Source: an uncultured Formosa sp. | GTDB lineage: Bacteria > Bacteroidota > Bacteroidia > Flavobacteriales > Flavobacteriaceae | Reading direction: 5' to 3' | Length of the DNA: 14,350 bases | NCBI GenBank assembly: GCA_902516685.1 | Contig: CABXZJ010000024.1 | Coordinates: forward strand, 1-14,350 | Shown here: piece after piece, positions 1 through 8,683 of the stretch | Layout of the letters: each line of letters starts with the position of its first letter | Position numbering within the stretch: position 1 is the first letter of the stretch | Program-made: the position numbers and the translations under genes | Notes under the pieces: model-generated | What the model was told of the DNA's origin: nothing | The model's database searches: none | What the model saw: the letters and a program-made list of their open reading frames with translations, nothing else

Positions 1-3000
1 TTGCCCATTATAGGTACCATCCCAACCTTCTCCCGCTGGACTTATCTGTTTAATAAGTTTACCATAACGATCAAATATGTAAATCCTTGAAGCCAATTGA
101 CCTGATAAAGCACTAATATTCCAAGTATCATTATAACTATCTCCATTTGGTGTAAAATAAGGAGGGTAGTCTATTACAAACAATGCATAAGAAGTTACTC
201 CACATCCGTTAACCTCTCGTACACTTACAGTATGTTCCCCTGGGCTTACACCTATAAAAGTACCACTATCTTGCCAAGGGCCTTGATCTAAGCTAAACTC
301 ATAAATTCCTGTTCCACTTGCTGTTGCTACAATTACATGGGTGTCGGCAAAAGCCTCTGTAGTGACTTCTGCTGTTACTGTGGGATTTTCACTCTCACTA
401 ACAGTAAAAAATTCTAAAGGAGCTGAACAACCATTTGTACTTGTATAGCTGACTTCTAAGCTATAAATTCCTGGCTGCTCTACAGTATAAATTGGATCAG
501 TACTTAGCAATGTTCCAAACTCATTAAGCCAAACAAAACTATAAATAACCGGAGAAAGTCCTGGGTCAACTACCGCATAGTCTAATCCACCACCTGAAGC
601 ATCAGAGCATATAACATAATTATCATCTAAATTTACCCCTGGTAAAGGATTTACCACTAAATCTATAGTACTAACAACGTAGCAGCCCGTAATGGTGTTC
701 TCTAAACGTATGTAAATCGTTTGTGAATCTGGTGTTGTTGTTGTAACATTAGTACCTAAAGCATTTGAACTAGTATCAGCATCAGATTGAGTCGAGTGAT
801 ACGTGACAACCATACCAGTTTGAGTACCAATAACCTGAGACGCTACACCACTCAAATCAAAAGTCTGTAATCCATCCGCATCATCATCACAAAGTGGAGC
901 TATAGTAGCTGACTCTGGAACCGGTAGTGGATTTACTAACAAATCTAATGGCATAATATTATGACAATCTGTAGTGGTATCTGTTAAACGAATCCAAACT
1001 TGTTCTGTATTAGGTAATACATTGGTGTAACCAGGTCCAATGGATAAAGAACCAGTATCCGCATCAGACTCTGTAGCATGATAGCTAACACTAAGACCTG
1101 TCTGACCATTTAAAGCCTCAGCATCCTTATCAGTTAATGTGAAACTAGTTATACCATCTGTATCATCATCACAACCATTTAGTGGGGTCATAGTGGTGGT
1201 GTTTGGAAGACCTTCAACTATAAGGTCTATTGGAGCGACAGCGCGACAGCCTGTGACATTATCTTCAAGACCTGCATAAATAGTCTGAGTGGTACTAGTA
1301 TAAAGCATCGTCAAGGGTGCAGTATTAGCCTGTGCATCTAACTGTGTAGCATGGTAAGTGACAGTCGCGTTCTGACCATTTACAATCTCTACATCTAAAG
1401 TACTTAAATCAAAAATCTCTTCTAAATCTCCTGTGGAAGTCTCGTCGCATAAAACATAAGGAGTCAAAGTAGAAACATTAGGTAAAGGATTTACCACTAA
1501 ATCTATAGTACTAACAACGTAGCAGCCCGTAATGGTGTTCTCTAAACGTATGTAAATCGTTTGTGAATCTGGTGTTGTTGTTGTAACATTAGTACCTAAA
1601 GCATTTGAACTAGTATCAGCATCAGATTGAGTCGAGTGATACGTGACAACCATACCAGTTTGAGTACCAATAACCTGAGACGCTACACCACTCAAATCAA
1701 AAGTCTGTAATCCATCCGCATCATCATCACAAAGTGGAGCTATAGTAGCTGACTCTGGAACCGGTAGTGGATTTACTAACAAATCTAATGGCATAATGAC
1801 ATAACAATCTGCTGCAATATTTGTCAAACGAATCCAAACTTGCTCTGTATTAGGTAATACATTGGTGTAACCAGGCCCAATGGGTAAAGAACCAGTATCC
1901 GCATCAGACTCTGTAGCATGATAGCTAACACTAAGACCTGTCTGACCATTTAAAGCCTCAGCATCCTTATCAGTTAATGTGAAACTAGTTATACCATCTG
2001 TATCATCATCACAACCATTTAGTGGGGTCATTAATGTAGCAAACGGAATAGGATCAACAATAAGATCAAAATCAGTAGTTGCATAACAAGCGGGAACACC
2101 AGCCTCTTCAACACGAACATAAATGGTTTGACTTGCCCCTGTGATAGGACTAATCAATGGAGAATCACCCGAATCTGCATCCGTCTGTGAAATATGATAA
2201 GTGACAGTAAAAGTTAAAGGGTCCTGAGTCCCTAGAATTGTAGATGTTTGCGTTTCTAAGTCAAATGTAGCCTCTAAGTTACCTGAGGAAGTCTCATCGC
2301 ATAAAACAAGATTAGTAGGAGTGTTTGCCTCTGCCTGATTAGAAACAATCAAACTGAAAACAGGATCTTTGCTAGCAATGTAACAACCTGCACCTCCGAC
2401 ACTCTCAACACGAACATATATTTCTTGAGGGTTAGATATATTAGTATATGGGCTAACTAAATTATTGACTCCTAGATCTGCATCGTCATCATTTAAATGG
2501 AATGTGACTATATAATCTGAAGGTAGCTGTGTGCCTAAAACAACTGTGGTTTGTAGTTCTAAATCAAATACTTCAGCTCCATCATTTGATACGTCATCAC
2601 AAAGGACAACGTCTGATACTGGAAAAATATCTGGGGCGTCAAGTACGTTTAATTGAAATGTTTCAATTTCAAAGCAATTTGAATCAAGATATTCGAATCT
2701 AAGATAAATTACTTCATCATCAAAACCTTCATAAGTTGTTAAATTTACTATGCTGTTTGAATCGTTTTGTGCATCAAGCTCAGTATTATGAAAAGTAACA
2801 ACAAAATTATCCGGATTTGGATTTGGAGCTAATACAACTGCTTCATTTTGAGATAAATTAAAAATTGAAGCAGAGGTTACTGGGTCACAAATAAATAAAT
2901 CGTTAGGAGTATTACGGACAAGCTCAGGTAAAACATCAATACAAATCTCATCAGAATATTGACATCCGAAATTATCTTCAACGGTATATGTATAACAAAA

Positions 3001-5493
3001 CTGTCCTTCTCCATTTGGTGCAATGGTTATAACATCTCCATCAATTTCGATAATAGTTGGTTCGTCTCCTTCCCAAGCACCTGATACAATTTCAGGAGTA
3101 AATGAAAGTGAGCTGGGTAGAATACTACTATCAAAATTTAAAGTCCATGCAAATATGTAGCCATTATCTTGGCCGATATTATCAGTTATTCTAATAGTCC
3201 AATTACCATTAAGTGATGAACCGACAAGTGGACCCATTGGCTGTACAGGTGAATATGTTCCTGCTGGAACAAATGAGTCATTATAAGTTCCTGGGCCATC
3301 ACCACTTATCCAAGGACCACCAGCTTGAATCCCTTCAGCTAATGTTGGAAAAGTATCGTCAGGAACAAAACAATACTCGTACCCCACTCCAGGCGTAGAA
3401 TTGGCTGAATTTCCGTCAACTTGACCTGTGGCCCAAGGCTCACCAAGGTTAGCTGTACCTCCTGAAGAATAGGCGTGTAAAAAAATAGATTGACCGCTAG
3501 GTGAAATAAGTTCAATATCTAAATCGCCGAGGTATGAGTGCTCAAGAACTAAACATACACTAGAAATTTCATTTACACTTGTCAGTGTAAGATCAGTGTC
3601 AAAACAATCAACAACAATTGATGTTTCATATGACACCCCGCTTCCATCTGGTAAAAAAGTAACGTCACTTTCTGGTGGTGTACATTCATTTATGTATTGA
3701 ACAGGTGTAACTAGAGGGGTGATTGTTGAAGTACTACCAAAACAAACAGGATCTAGAGTGTCCTCAGTCGATGTGAATTCAGGAGTTGTACTAACCCATA
3801 TTATTTGATCAATTTCATTTGTACTTTTACAACCCTCAGGAAAGACAGAAGTGTTTGTGTCCCAGATATTTAAATTTGCTATATAAACACCTGGTTCATC
3901 AAATGAAAAGGTAACAGACTGACCACTTATAGTACTCCCGTCTCCGATATCCCATTGATAAGCTGCACCAGTACCACCTCCAGGTTCGGAAAATTGACCA
4001 CTACCATTAAGTGTAATTTCATCTCCTGGACAAACTAGTATAATCCCTTCTGAATTAAGTGCTGGAGAAGTAGAATCTAACTGAGAGGTAATCGTTTGAC
4101 ATTCCGCAGGTGGATTTATACAGGATATAAACGCTAACCACCCTGAGTTTGTGTTAAATCCATCACTCTCAAAAACAATGGTCAAACATCCCGATGTGTT
4201 AGTAAGAGTGGCTGCAACTGTTTCAGGGCCATTATTACCTGAATATTCACCAATTAACGTGGTAGGGTCACTAGCATCTGAAGCATTATATATACTCATG
4301 ATATCAGCAAAATTTTGTGTGGCAAATTCCGTAAAAACTAATTGTGTAGATTGACCAGCATTTTCTGGACAAATAGTGTACGTGAAATTTTCGTTATTAC
4401 TGTATTGACCAGGGTTTTCTCCATCTACTGGACCACCTGAATCATAGAAAAGACCATTACATGTAGTAACCGTATCATTTGTTATAATATATTCTGGTAC
4501 TTCAACACAGACAGGGATGGTACCAGGTTTAAACTGGCTTTGAAGTATGCTACTCACATAGGTATCTACGACATCTGTTTGACCTTGGGAAAACATATAT
4601 AGACAGTCGTCAGTACCGTAATCCATATAACTCATGGTAAGTGCAAATTCACCAGGTTCACATCCAGGTACACTTCCAGGTGCAGGACATCCATAATTTG
4701 GATCGACGATGTTAGGGGTGTCAGCGATACCGTCATCAGTTGCACATGAACCGGAAAATGGATGCTGTAAATTATAAAAATGACCTAATTCATGAGTGGT
4801 GGTTCTTCCTCCGCCAGAACCAGAGCCTGGAACAAATCCAGGACATCCTGAGCCTGAACCAAAAGCAAAAGGTGCAATAACTACAGACTGACCAGCATTC
4901 ATATTTCCACCGAGTGGGGAATATCCCAATATTCCGTTTCCAGCAGGTTTTACCAAAAAGTTCATGTAGCCTGCCCACTTAGGGTCGGAATCGTTACCAT
5001 CACCAAAATTATAATTAATAGTTACAGCAGGACCACCCTCAACCAAGTCATCGTCTGTATCTTCTGGGTGCAATGATGTAGCTATACAAAATTGAATATT
5101 GGCAGCACCATGAATTACACCTGGGTAAAAACCACTTGCAGGGGGCCATAGATTTGAATCTGGATTAGTAGCTGTAAAATCACCATTTAATATATCAATT
5201 TGGTTTTGTGCCAAGGCTTCTAAGCAGGCTCTATCTGCTTCATCACCTTCTGGAAAATGAACTGCAACCGGAATAACGATTGGGTCCATTGAATTTCCTC
5301 TGAAATAATTCTCATAATTACTTTTTTTTACTGCGTCCTTAAACTTTTTTTGATTGAGTTCCCATTGAAGAGCAAATTTAGAATCTTTCATCATTTCAGC
5401 CATATGCGCCTCCATACCACATTCGTGTTCTTGAGCCCAAAGACTATGTGCTGAAAATAAAATGAATAATAAAACTAAAAAGTTTTTTTTCAT
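1..5493 (-). CDS. Giant secreted M43-family (pappalysin-like) metalloprotease with repeats and T9SS type B sorting domain, partial at C-terminus
   Basis: One uninterrupted reading frame of 1831 codons runs from the ATG at 5493 through base 1 with no stop seen. Residues 1-20 (MKKNFLVLLFILFSAHSLWA) form a signal peptide, probably cleaved before Q21. The zinc site is HELGHFYNLQH at residues 234-244 (HExxHxxxxxH), and a Met-turn-like MSYMDYG lies near residues 287-293. This pairing is typical of peptidase family M43 (cytophagalysin/pappalysin). Further domains are CUB-like (about 343-458, four cysteines nearby), PKD-like (about 472-565), P/proprotein-convertase-like (about 632-787, with LEHSYLGDLDIELISPSGQ), eight tandem repeats (859-1618), a linker with Ig-like features, and from about 1776 a gliding/T9SS type B C-terminal domain (PPYFTPNGDSYND, IYIFDRYGKLIKQISP, GWDGTYNG). 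The last part of that domain lies beyond the left edge, so perhaps 20-30 residues are missing. By family knowledge it should be exported by Sec, then by T9SS to the cell surface or medium. Substrate unknown; the CUB, PKD and P assignments are from pattern and less certain than the protease and sorting domains. Confidence 0.9.
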   Translation of the reverse strand, partial: MKKNFLVLLFILFSAHSLWAQEHECGMEAHMAEMMKDSKFALQWELNQKKFKDAVKKSNYENYFRGNSMDPIVIPVAVHFPEGDEADRACLEALAQNQIDILNGDFTATNPDSNLWPPASGFYPGVIHGAANIQFCIATSLHPEDTDDDLVEGGPAVTINYNFGDGNDSDPKWAGYMNFLVKPAGNGILGYSPLGGNMNAGQSVVIAPFAFGSGSGCPGFVPGSGSGGGRTTTHELGHFYNLQHPFSGSCATDDGIADTPNIVDPNYGCPAPGSVPGCEPGEFALTMSYMDYGTDDCLYMFSQGQTDVVDTYVSSILQSQFKPGTIPVCVEVPEYIITNDTVTTCNGLFYDSGGPVDGENPGQYSNNENFTYTICPENAGQSTQLVFTEFATQNFADIMSIYNASDASDPTTLIGEYSGNNGPETVAATLTNTSGCLTIVFESDGFNTNSGWLAFISCINPPAECQTITSQLDSTSPALNSEGIILVCPGDEITLNGSGQFSEPGGGTGAAYQWDIGDGSTISGQSVTFSFDEPGVYIANLNIWDTNTSVFPEGCKSTNEIDQIIWVSTTPEFTSTEDTLDPVCFGSTSTITPLVTPVQYINECTPPESDVTFLPDGSGVSYETSIVVDCFDTDLTLTSVNEISSVCLVLEHSYLGDLDIELISPSGQSIFLHAYSSGGTANLGEPWATGQVDGNSANSTPGVGYEYCFVPDDTFPTLAEGIQAGGPWISGDGPGTYNDSFVPAGTYSPVQPMGPLVGSSLNGNWTIRITDNIGQDNGYIFAWTLNFDSSILPSSLSFTPEIVSGAWEGDEPTIIEIDGDVITIAPNGEGQFCYTYTVEDNFGCQYSDEICIDVLPELVRNTPNDLFICDPVTSASIFNLSQNEAVVLAPNPNPDNFVVTFHNTELDAQNDSNSIVNLTTYEGFDDEVIYLRFEYLDSNCFEIETFQLNVLDAPDIFPVSDVVLCDDVSNDGAEVFDLELQTTVVLGTQLPSDYIVTFHLNDDDADLGVNNLVSPYTNISNPQEIYVRVESVGGAGCYIASKDPVFSLIVSNQAEANTPTNLVLCDETSSGNLEATFDLETQTSTILGTQDPLTFTVTYHISQTDADSGDSPLISPITGASQTIYVRVEEAGVPACYATTDFDLIVDPIPFATLMTPLNGCDDDTDGITSFTLTDKDAEALNGQTGLSVSYHATESDADTGSLPIGPGYTNVLPNTEQVWIRLTNIAADCYVIMPLDLLVNPLPVPESATIAPLCDDDADGLQTFDLSGVASQVIGTQTGMVVTYHSTQSDADTSSNALGTNVTTTTPDSQTIYIRLENTITGCYVVSTIDLVVNPLPNVSTLTPYVLCDETSTGDLEEIFDLSTLDVEIVNGQNATVTYHATQLDAQANTAPLTMLYTSTTQTIYAGLEDNVTGCRAVAPIDLIVEGLPNTTTMTPLNGCDDDTDGITSFTLTDKDAEALNGQTGLSVSYHATESDADTGSLSIGPGYTNVLPNTEQVWIRLTDTTTDCHNIMPLDLLVNPLPVPESATIAPLCDDDADGLQTFDLSGVASQVIGTQTGMVVTYHSTQSDADTSSNALGTNVTTTTPDSQTIYIRLENTITGCYVVSTIDLVVNPLPGVNLDDNYVICSDASGGGLDYAVVDPGLSPVIYSFVWLNEFGTLLSTDPIYTVEQPGIYSLEVSYTSTNGCSAPLEFFTVSESENPTVTAEVTTEAFADTHVIVATASGTGIYEFSLDQGPWQDSGTFIGVSPGEHTVSVREVNGCGVTSYALFVIDYPPYFTPNGDSYNDTWNISALSGQLASRIYIFDRYGKLIKQISPAGEGWDGTYNGQ
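641..1191. repeat. Direct repeat, copy A (units 7-8), 551 bp, paired with 1481-2031
   Basis: By line-by-line reading, this block matches 1481-2031 at a constant offset of 840 bp. The first 317 bp (641-957) are identical. I count 14 mismatches in the rest, 11 of them between 958 and 982, and 1045-1191 is again identical. The offset is 280 codons, three repeat units, so the reading frame is kept. Confidence 0.95.
1481..2031. repeat. Direct repeat, copy B (units 4-5), 551 bp, paired with 641-1191
   Basis: This is the partner of 641-1191. It encodes repeat units 4 and 5 (about residues 1155-1338), while the other copy encodes units 7 and 8 (about 1435-1618). Unit 6, encoded between the two copies, is clearly different in sequence. 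The duplication therefore covers two units and skips the third. Confidence 0.95.
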
Positions 5494-5495
5494 AA

Positions 5496-5969
5496 CTATT
5501 TGTTATAATGCTGAGGCATAATTGTTATAAAGTAATTGGAATTATCAACTTTAAATCTTTGTATTGATGGATTATGAAATTCAAAGTTATATTTTAGAGG
5601 GTTAAAATTTTCTGGTTCAAAAACAGCTTCTCTTTCAAGGTTTGAAACATAGATATTAAATAATGGAATTTCGGAAAGCATGGGACATGTTTTCTGCTTT
5701 TTAGGGTCAGATACTTCTTTGATAATAACTCTATTTCTAAGAATTTCTTTGATGACTAAAACGCGAGTTGGTTTTTCTAAAATTTGACTTTTTAATTTCG
5801 ACCCGTAGACCTCGTTGAGCATGTTTAATTCTTTTGTAGTAAATGCTATTGAGGTATTATCATTGAATATTATTGATTTTGTAAGAGGCGCTTTATAACT
5901 TTTATTTTGCGATTGAGAAATACCATGAAAAACTAAACAAAAAATTAAATTAAACAATAAAGTTCTCAT
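5496..5969 (-). CDS. Small secreted protein of unknown function, upstream of the metalloprotease
   Basis: I do not recognise a named family. The start at 5969 (MRTLLFNLIFCLVFHGISQSQ) gives a standard signal peptide with a likely cut near residue 18-20 and a protein of 157 residues. The in-frame ATG at 5999 adds ten polar residues in front and would make an unusually long n-region. The mature protein is lysine-rich at its start and has no further membrane segment. A central basic stretch (KEILRNRVIIKEVSDPKKQK) is followed by a single mature cysteine (TCPMLSEIPLFN). The C-terminal half is rich in Asn, Phe and Tyr and looks like beta strands (FNPLKYNFEFHNPSIQRF, NYFITIMPQHY). The TAG stop is followed after 2 bp by the ATG of the large metalloprotease, so the two are very probably cotranscribed and perhaps translationally coupled. 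The context suggests an envelope or secreted accessory protein, but no function can be assigned. Confidence 0.75.
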   Translation of the reverse strand: MRTLLFNLIFCLVFHGISQSQNKSYKAPLTKSIIFNDNTSIAFTTKELNMLNEVYGSKLKSQILEKPTRVLVIKEILRNRVIIKEVSDPKKQKTCPMLSEIPLFNIYVSNLEREAVFEPENFNPLKYNFEFHNPSIQRFKVDNSNYFITIMPQHYNK

Positions 5970-6202
5970 AAGATTTAAATTTATTTTGAGGGTTTGCATA
6001 AGTGAAAAAATAAATTCATAAAACTATGATTTCTACTTCTCTTGATTTTTAAAACAGCTAAAATTAAGCTGAAGGATAAACTTAGGGATTTTTTTACTAT
6101 TAGCTAAAAAAAAATTGTTAATAATGTTAAAATAGAAAAGCGTCTAATAATCAAAATAACTATCTTTGTATTTACTCCTTGTAATAAATTAAAATTAATA
6201 CT
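5970..6202. other. Divergent intergenic region between the secreted-protein operon and folE
   Basis: These 233 bp separate two divergently transcribed operons. The folE side has the TATCTTTG element at 6161-6168. On the minus strand I find no full TAnnTTTG match; the best is TAGTTTTA (6026-6019), one mismatch, without a partner TTG. The sequence is very AT-rich, with an eight-base-pair A/T inverted repeat at 6089-6112 and a small CAGCT/AGCTG inverted repeat at 6055-6071. I see no small ORF or RNA gene that can be supported here. Confidence 0.5.
6161..6168 (+). promoter_or_regulatory. Candidate -7 promoter element (TATCTTTG) for folE-cysS-yidD
   Basis: TATCTTTG is an exact match to the Bacteroidota -7 consensus TAnnTTTG. 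Transcription would start near 6173-6176, leaving a leader of about 28-30 bases before the folE ATG at 6203. I see no clear TTG/TTTG at the expected distance upstream, so the -33 half is weak or absent. Confidence 0.55.
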
Positions 6203-6889
6203 ATGAAAGATAATTTTAGCATAGAAGACTTAAAACAATTTGACCATTTGGGCGATAACCACATTGGCACTTCTTCAGAAACTCCAATTAGGGATGATGC
6301 TTTCAATTTAAATTCGCATAAAAAAATTGAAATTATTCGTGATGATGTCAAGCATATAATGGAAACCCTAGGTTTAGATCTCAGTGATGATAGTCTTAGA
6401 GGGACCCCATCAAGAGTCGCAAAAATGTTTATCAATGAAATATTTAGTGGACTTGATCCAAAAAATAAACCTAAAGCTGCTACTTTTGAAAACAAATATA
6501 ACTATGGAGAAATGCTAGTTGAAAAGAATATAGTAGTGTATTCCACATGTGAACATCACTTATTACCTATTGTTGGAAGAGCGCATGTTGCATATATTTC
6601 TAACGGGACAGTTGTTGGTCTTTCAAAAATGAATCGAATTGTCGATTATTTCGCAAAACGTCCACAAGTTCAGGAACGTTTAACCATACAAATTGTTAGG
6701 GAACTTCAAGAAGTTTTAAACACAGAGGATGTAGCTTGTGTTGTAGATGCAAAACATTTATGTGTAAATTCCAGAGGAATTAAAGATATTGAGAGTAGCA
6801 CTGTAACGAGTGAATTTGGTGGTAAATTTAAAAATAATAATGTTCGACGTGAATTTCTAGATTATATTCAACTAGAAACAAAATTTTAA
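6203..6889 (+). CDS. folE: GTP cyclohydrolase I (type I, FolE)
   Basis: Converts GTP to 7,8-dihydroneopterin triphosphate and formate, the first step of tetrahydrofolate and pterin synthesis in the cytoplasm. The family fingerprint is clear: STCEHHLLP at residues 114-122 and KHLCVNSRG at 184-192. By alignment with the E. coli enzyme, C116, H119 and C187 should bind the catalytic zinc, with H118 and H185 in the active site. The segment [20 protein letters not shown] (139-158) is also characteristic. The length of 228 residues is close to the usual 220 or so. The first 40 residues are a variable acidic N-terminal tail, as expected for the family. It leads a plus-strand operon, with cysS starting 14 bp after its stop. 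No riboswitch-like leader is visible, since the predicted 5' leader is only about 30 bases. Confidence 0.97.
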   Translation: MKDNFSIEDLKQFDHLGDNHIGTSSETPIRDDAFNLNSHKKIEIIRDDVKHIMETLGLDLSDDSLRGTPSRVAKMFINEIFSGLDPKNKPKAATFENKYNYGEMLVEKNIVVYSTCEHHLLPIVGRAHVAYISNGTVVGLSKMNRIVDYFAKRPQVQERLTIQIVRELQEVLNTEDVACVVDAKHLCVNSRGIKDIESSTVTSEFGGKFKNNNVRREFLDYIQLETKF

Positions 6890-6903
6890 CACTAAAATTA
6901 TTT

Positions 6904-8385
6904 ATGGTATTATACACAAAACATCCTATTTCAATTTACAATTCCTTATCCAAAAAAAAGGAACTGTTTAAACCAATCAATGAAGGTTCTATTGGAATGT
7001 ATGTCTGTGGCCCTACAGTGTATAGCAATGTTCACCTTGGAAATCTACGAACTTTTATGTCTTTTGACATGATTTACAGATATTTCAAACACTTGGGATT
7101 TAGAGTTAGATACGTAAGAAATATAACTGACGCTGGTCATCTTGAAAATGACGAAGATGATGGTGAGGATAGAATTGCTAAAAAAGCTCAATTAGAGAGA
7201 CTTGAACCTATGGAAGTTGTGCAAAAATACACTGTTGACTTTCATAACACCCTAAACACTTTTAACTTTTTACCACCTGATATTGAACCAACTGCTACTG
7301 GGCATATTATTGAACAAATTGAAGTAATTAAGGTAATTCTAGATAAAGGATTAGCCTATGAAGTCAATGGCTCAATATATTTTGATGTTTCTAAATATAA
7401 TGAATCTAATAATTATGGAATACTTAGTGGTAGAAAAATTGAGGACCTTATTCACAACACTCGCGCTTTAGATGGTCAATCTGATAAGCGAAGCCCACAA
7501 GACTTTGCACTTTGGAAAAAGGCTGAAAAAAATCATATAATGCGTTGGCCGTCTCCTTGGAGTAGTGGCTTTCCTGGTTGGCATATAGAATGTACTGTCA
7601 TGAGTATCAAATATTTAGGTAAACAATTTGATATTCATGGGGGAGGGATTGATTTAAAGTTCCCTCATCATGAGTGTGAAATTGCTCAAGGTAAAGCATG
7701 GAATGATTGCTTCCCTGTAAATTATTGGATGCATGCTAATATGCTAACCCTTGATGGACAAAAAATGGCAAAATCAACAGGAAATAATATATTACCTGGG
7801 GAAATTTTAAATGGTAACACAGAAAAGCTTTCAAAAGGGTTTTCTCCTTCAGTGGTACGTTTTTTTATGATGCAAGCTCATTACCGAAGTATTTTAGATT
7901 TTAGTAATGATGCTTTATTAGCTTCTGAAAAAGGATATCTTAAGCTAATTGATGCCCTTAAAACTCTTAAAAATTTAGTGCCTTCATCATCTAAATCAAA
8001 ATTTAATGTTTTAAATTGGAAACAGCGTTGTTATGATGCTATGAGTGATGATTTTAATACCCCCGTTTTGATAGCTGAACTTTTTGGTGCGGTAAAGTAT
8101 ATTAACCAGATTAAAGATGGTAATGATACTATTGGAGTAGAGGAATTGGTAATATTGCAAAAAACTTTAAATAATTTTATTTTTAATGTACTGGGATTAG
8201 AGCAGAAAAAAGATAAGAGTTCGAAGAGCAAACTAGCCGATACTGTCAAAATTCTTATTAATATTAGAAATCAAGCAAGAAAAGAAAAAAACTTTACACT
8301 CTCTGATCAAATTAGAGATCAATTGATTGATATTGGTATTAAATTGAAAGACAGTAAAGATGGTACAAATTTCTTTGCAGATTAA
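6904..8385 (+). CDS. cysS: Cysteinyl-tRNA synthetase
   Basis: Charges tRNA-Cys with cysteine (class I aminoacyl-tRNA synthetase). The Rossmann ATP site has the HIGH-equivalent HLGN at residues 44-47, within [19 protein letters not shown], and the KMSKS-equivalent KMAKS at 287-291. The zinc site that selects cysteine is predicted from family alignment as C35, C230, H255 and E259, seen in [15 protein letters not shown] and [10 protein letters not shown]. The C-terminal helical, tRNA-binding part ends in the typical [20 protein letters not shown]. The length of 493 residues is normal for Bacteroidota. The start 14 bp after folE and the yidD start 4 bp after this stop argue for one transcript. 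HLGN and KMAKS differ from the textbook motifs but look like accepted lineage variants, so I expect an active enzyme. Confidence 0.98.
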   Translation: MVLYTKHPISIYNSLSKKKELFKPINEGSIGMYVCGPTVYSNVHLGNLRTFMSFDMIYRYFKHLGFRVRYVRNITDAGHLENDEDDGEDRIAKKAQLERLEPMEVVQKYTVDFHNTLNTFNFLPPDIEPTATGHIIEQIEVIKVILDKGLAYEVNGSIYFDVSKYNESNNYGILSGRKIEDLIHNTRALDGQSDKRSPQDFALWKKAEKNHIMRWPSPWSSGFPGWHIECTVMSIKYLGKQFDIHGGGIDLKFPHHECEIAQGKAWNDCFPVNYWMHANMLTLDGQKMAKSTGNNILPGEILNGNTEKLSKGFSPSVVRFFMMQAHYRSILDFSNDALLASEKGYLKLIDALKTLKNLVPSSSKSKFNVLNWKQRCYDAMSDDFNTPVLIAELFGAVKYINQIKDGNDTIGVEELVILQKTLNNFIFNVLGLEQKKDKSSKSKLADTVKILINIRNQARKEKNFTLSDQIRDQLIDIGIKLKDSKDGTNFFAD

Positions 8386-8389
8386 TGCT

Positions 8390-8623
8390 ATGAAGCAGTT
8401 ACTAACCAAGCTACTTATAATATTTATTAGAGGATATCAAAAATGGATTTCACCTTTTTTACCATCTAGGTGTAGGTATGAACCGACATGCTCTTATTAT
8501 TGCATAGAGGCCTTACACAAACATGGATTTTATAAAGGGATTTCACTAGGATTAAAGCGTATTCTTAACTGTCATCCGTGGGGTGGTTCAGGTTTAGACC
8601 CTGTCCCTGAAGATAAAGATTAG
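8390..8623 (+). CDS. yidD: Membrane protein insertion efficiency factor YidD
   Basis: A small protein of 77 residues that is known in other bacteria to help YidC-dependent insertion of inner-membrane proteins. The family signature is unmistakable: [20 protein letters not shown], then [10 protein letters not shown], then a basic amphipathic segment, then the [13 protein letters not shown] ending. The three cysteines (CRYEPTC, CSYYC) and the CHPWGG motif are conserved in the family. I chose the ATG at 8390 because [17 protein letters not shown] begins exactly like known YidD proteins. The in-frame ATG at 8360 would add ten residues and overlap the end of cysS. It lies 4 bp after the cysS stop, so translation is probably coupled. 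Confidence 0.93.
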   Translation: MKQLLTKLLIIFIRGYQKWISPFLPSRCRYEPTCSYYCIEALHKHGFYKGISLGLKRILNCHPWGGSGLDPVPEDKD

Positions 8624-8648
8624 CTAACTATTTTAGCGCTTATTTTTT
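8623..8648 (+). terminator. Weak hairpin followed by T-rich tract between yidD and lgt
   Basis: GCTAA (8623-8627) can pair with TTAGC (8633-8637) around a five-base loop, followed by a T-rich stretch containing six Ts. The stem is short and it overlaps the yidD stop codon. It could attenuate transcription before lgt or be chance in AT-rich DNA. A one-mismatch -7 element (TATATTTA, 8663-8670) follows, so lgt might have its own weak promoter. Confidence 0.25.
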
Positions 8649-8683
8649 AGTATTCAATTCTGTATATTTACAAAAAAATTAAA

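Larger units (their letters stand above)
640..2919 (-). repeat. Eight tandem ~95-residue protein repeats within the metalloprotease/adhesin
   Basis: Residues 859-1618 of the large protein consist of eight units of about 92-100 residues. The shared pattern is a cysteine-aspartate motif near the start (LCDD, CDET or GCDDD), then FDL or FTL, then VTYH or VSYH, then DAD or DAQ, then a QTIYVRLE-like strand, then a second cysteine (GCY, DCY or GCR), closing with L-V-x-P-LP. Units 4, 5, 7 and 8 carry CDDDxDG. Two cysteines per unit suggest an intra-unit disulfide in a beta-sandwich fold, which is inference. Such arrays are common in flavobacterial type B-sorted surface proteins and probably act as a stalk or as adhesive modules holding the protease away from the cell. 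Confidence 0.85.

Noticed and set aside
640..2919. Possible CRISPR or satellite array, because of strong direct repeats
   Set aside because: The repeats are hundreds of bases long, keep one reading frame throughout, and encode protein modules; there are no short repeats with unique spacers.
6089..6112. TTTTTTTA/TAAAAAAA inverted repeat between the divergent operons as a terminator
   Set aside because: It is pure A/T, no gene ends towards it, and it lies between two divergent starts.
6172..6495. Minus-strand ORF of 107 codons opposite folE
   Set aside because: It lies antisense to the well-supported folE gene, has no recognisable domain, and reads as a shadow of the real frame.
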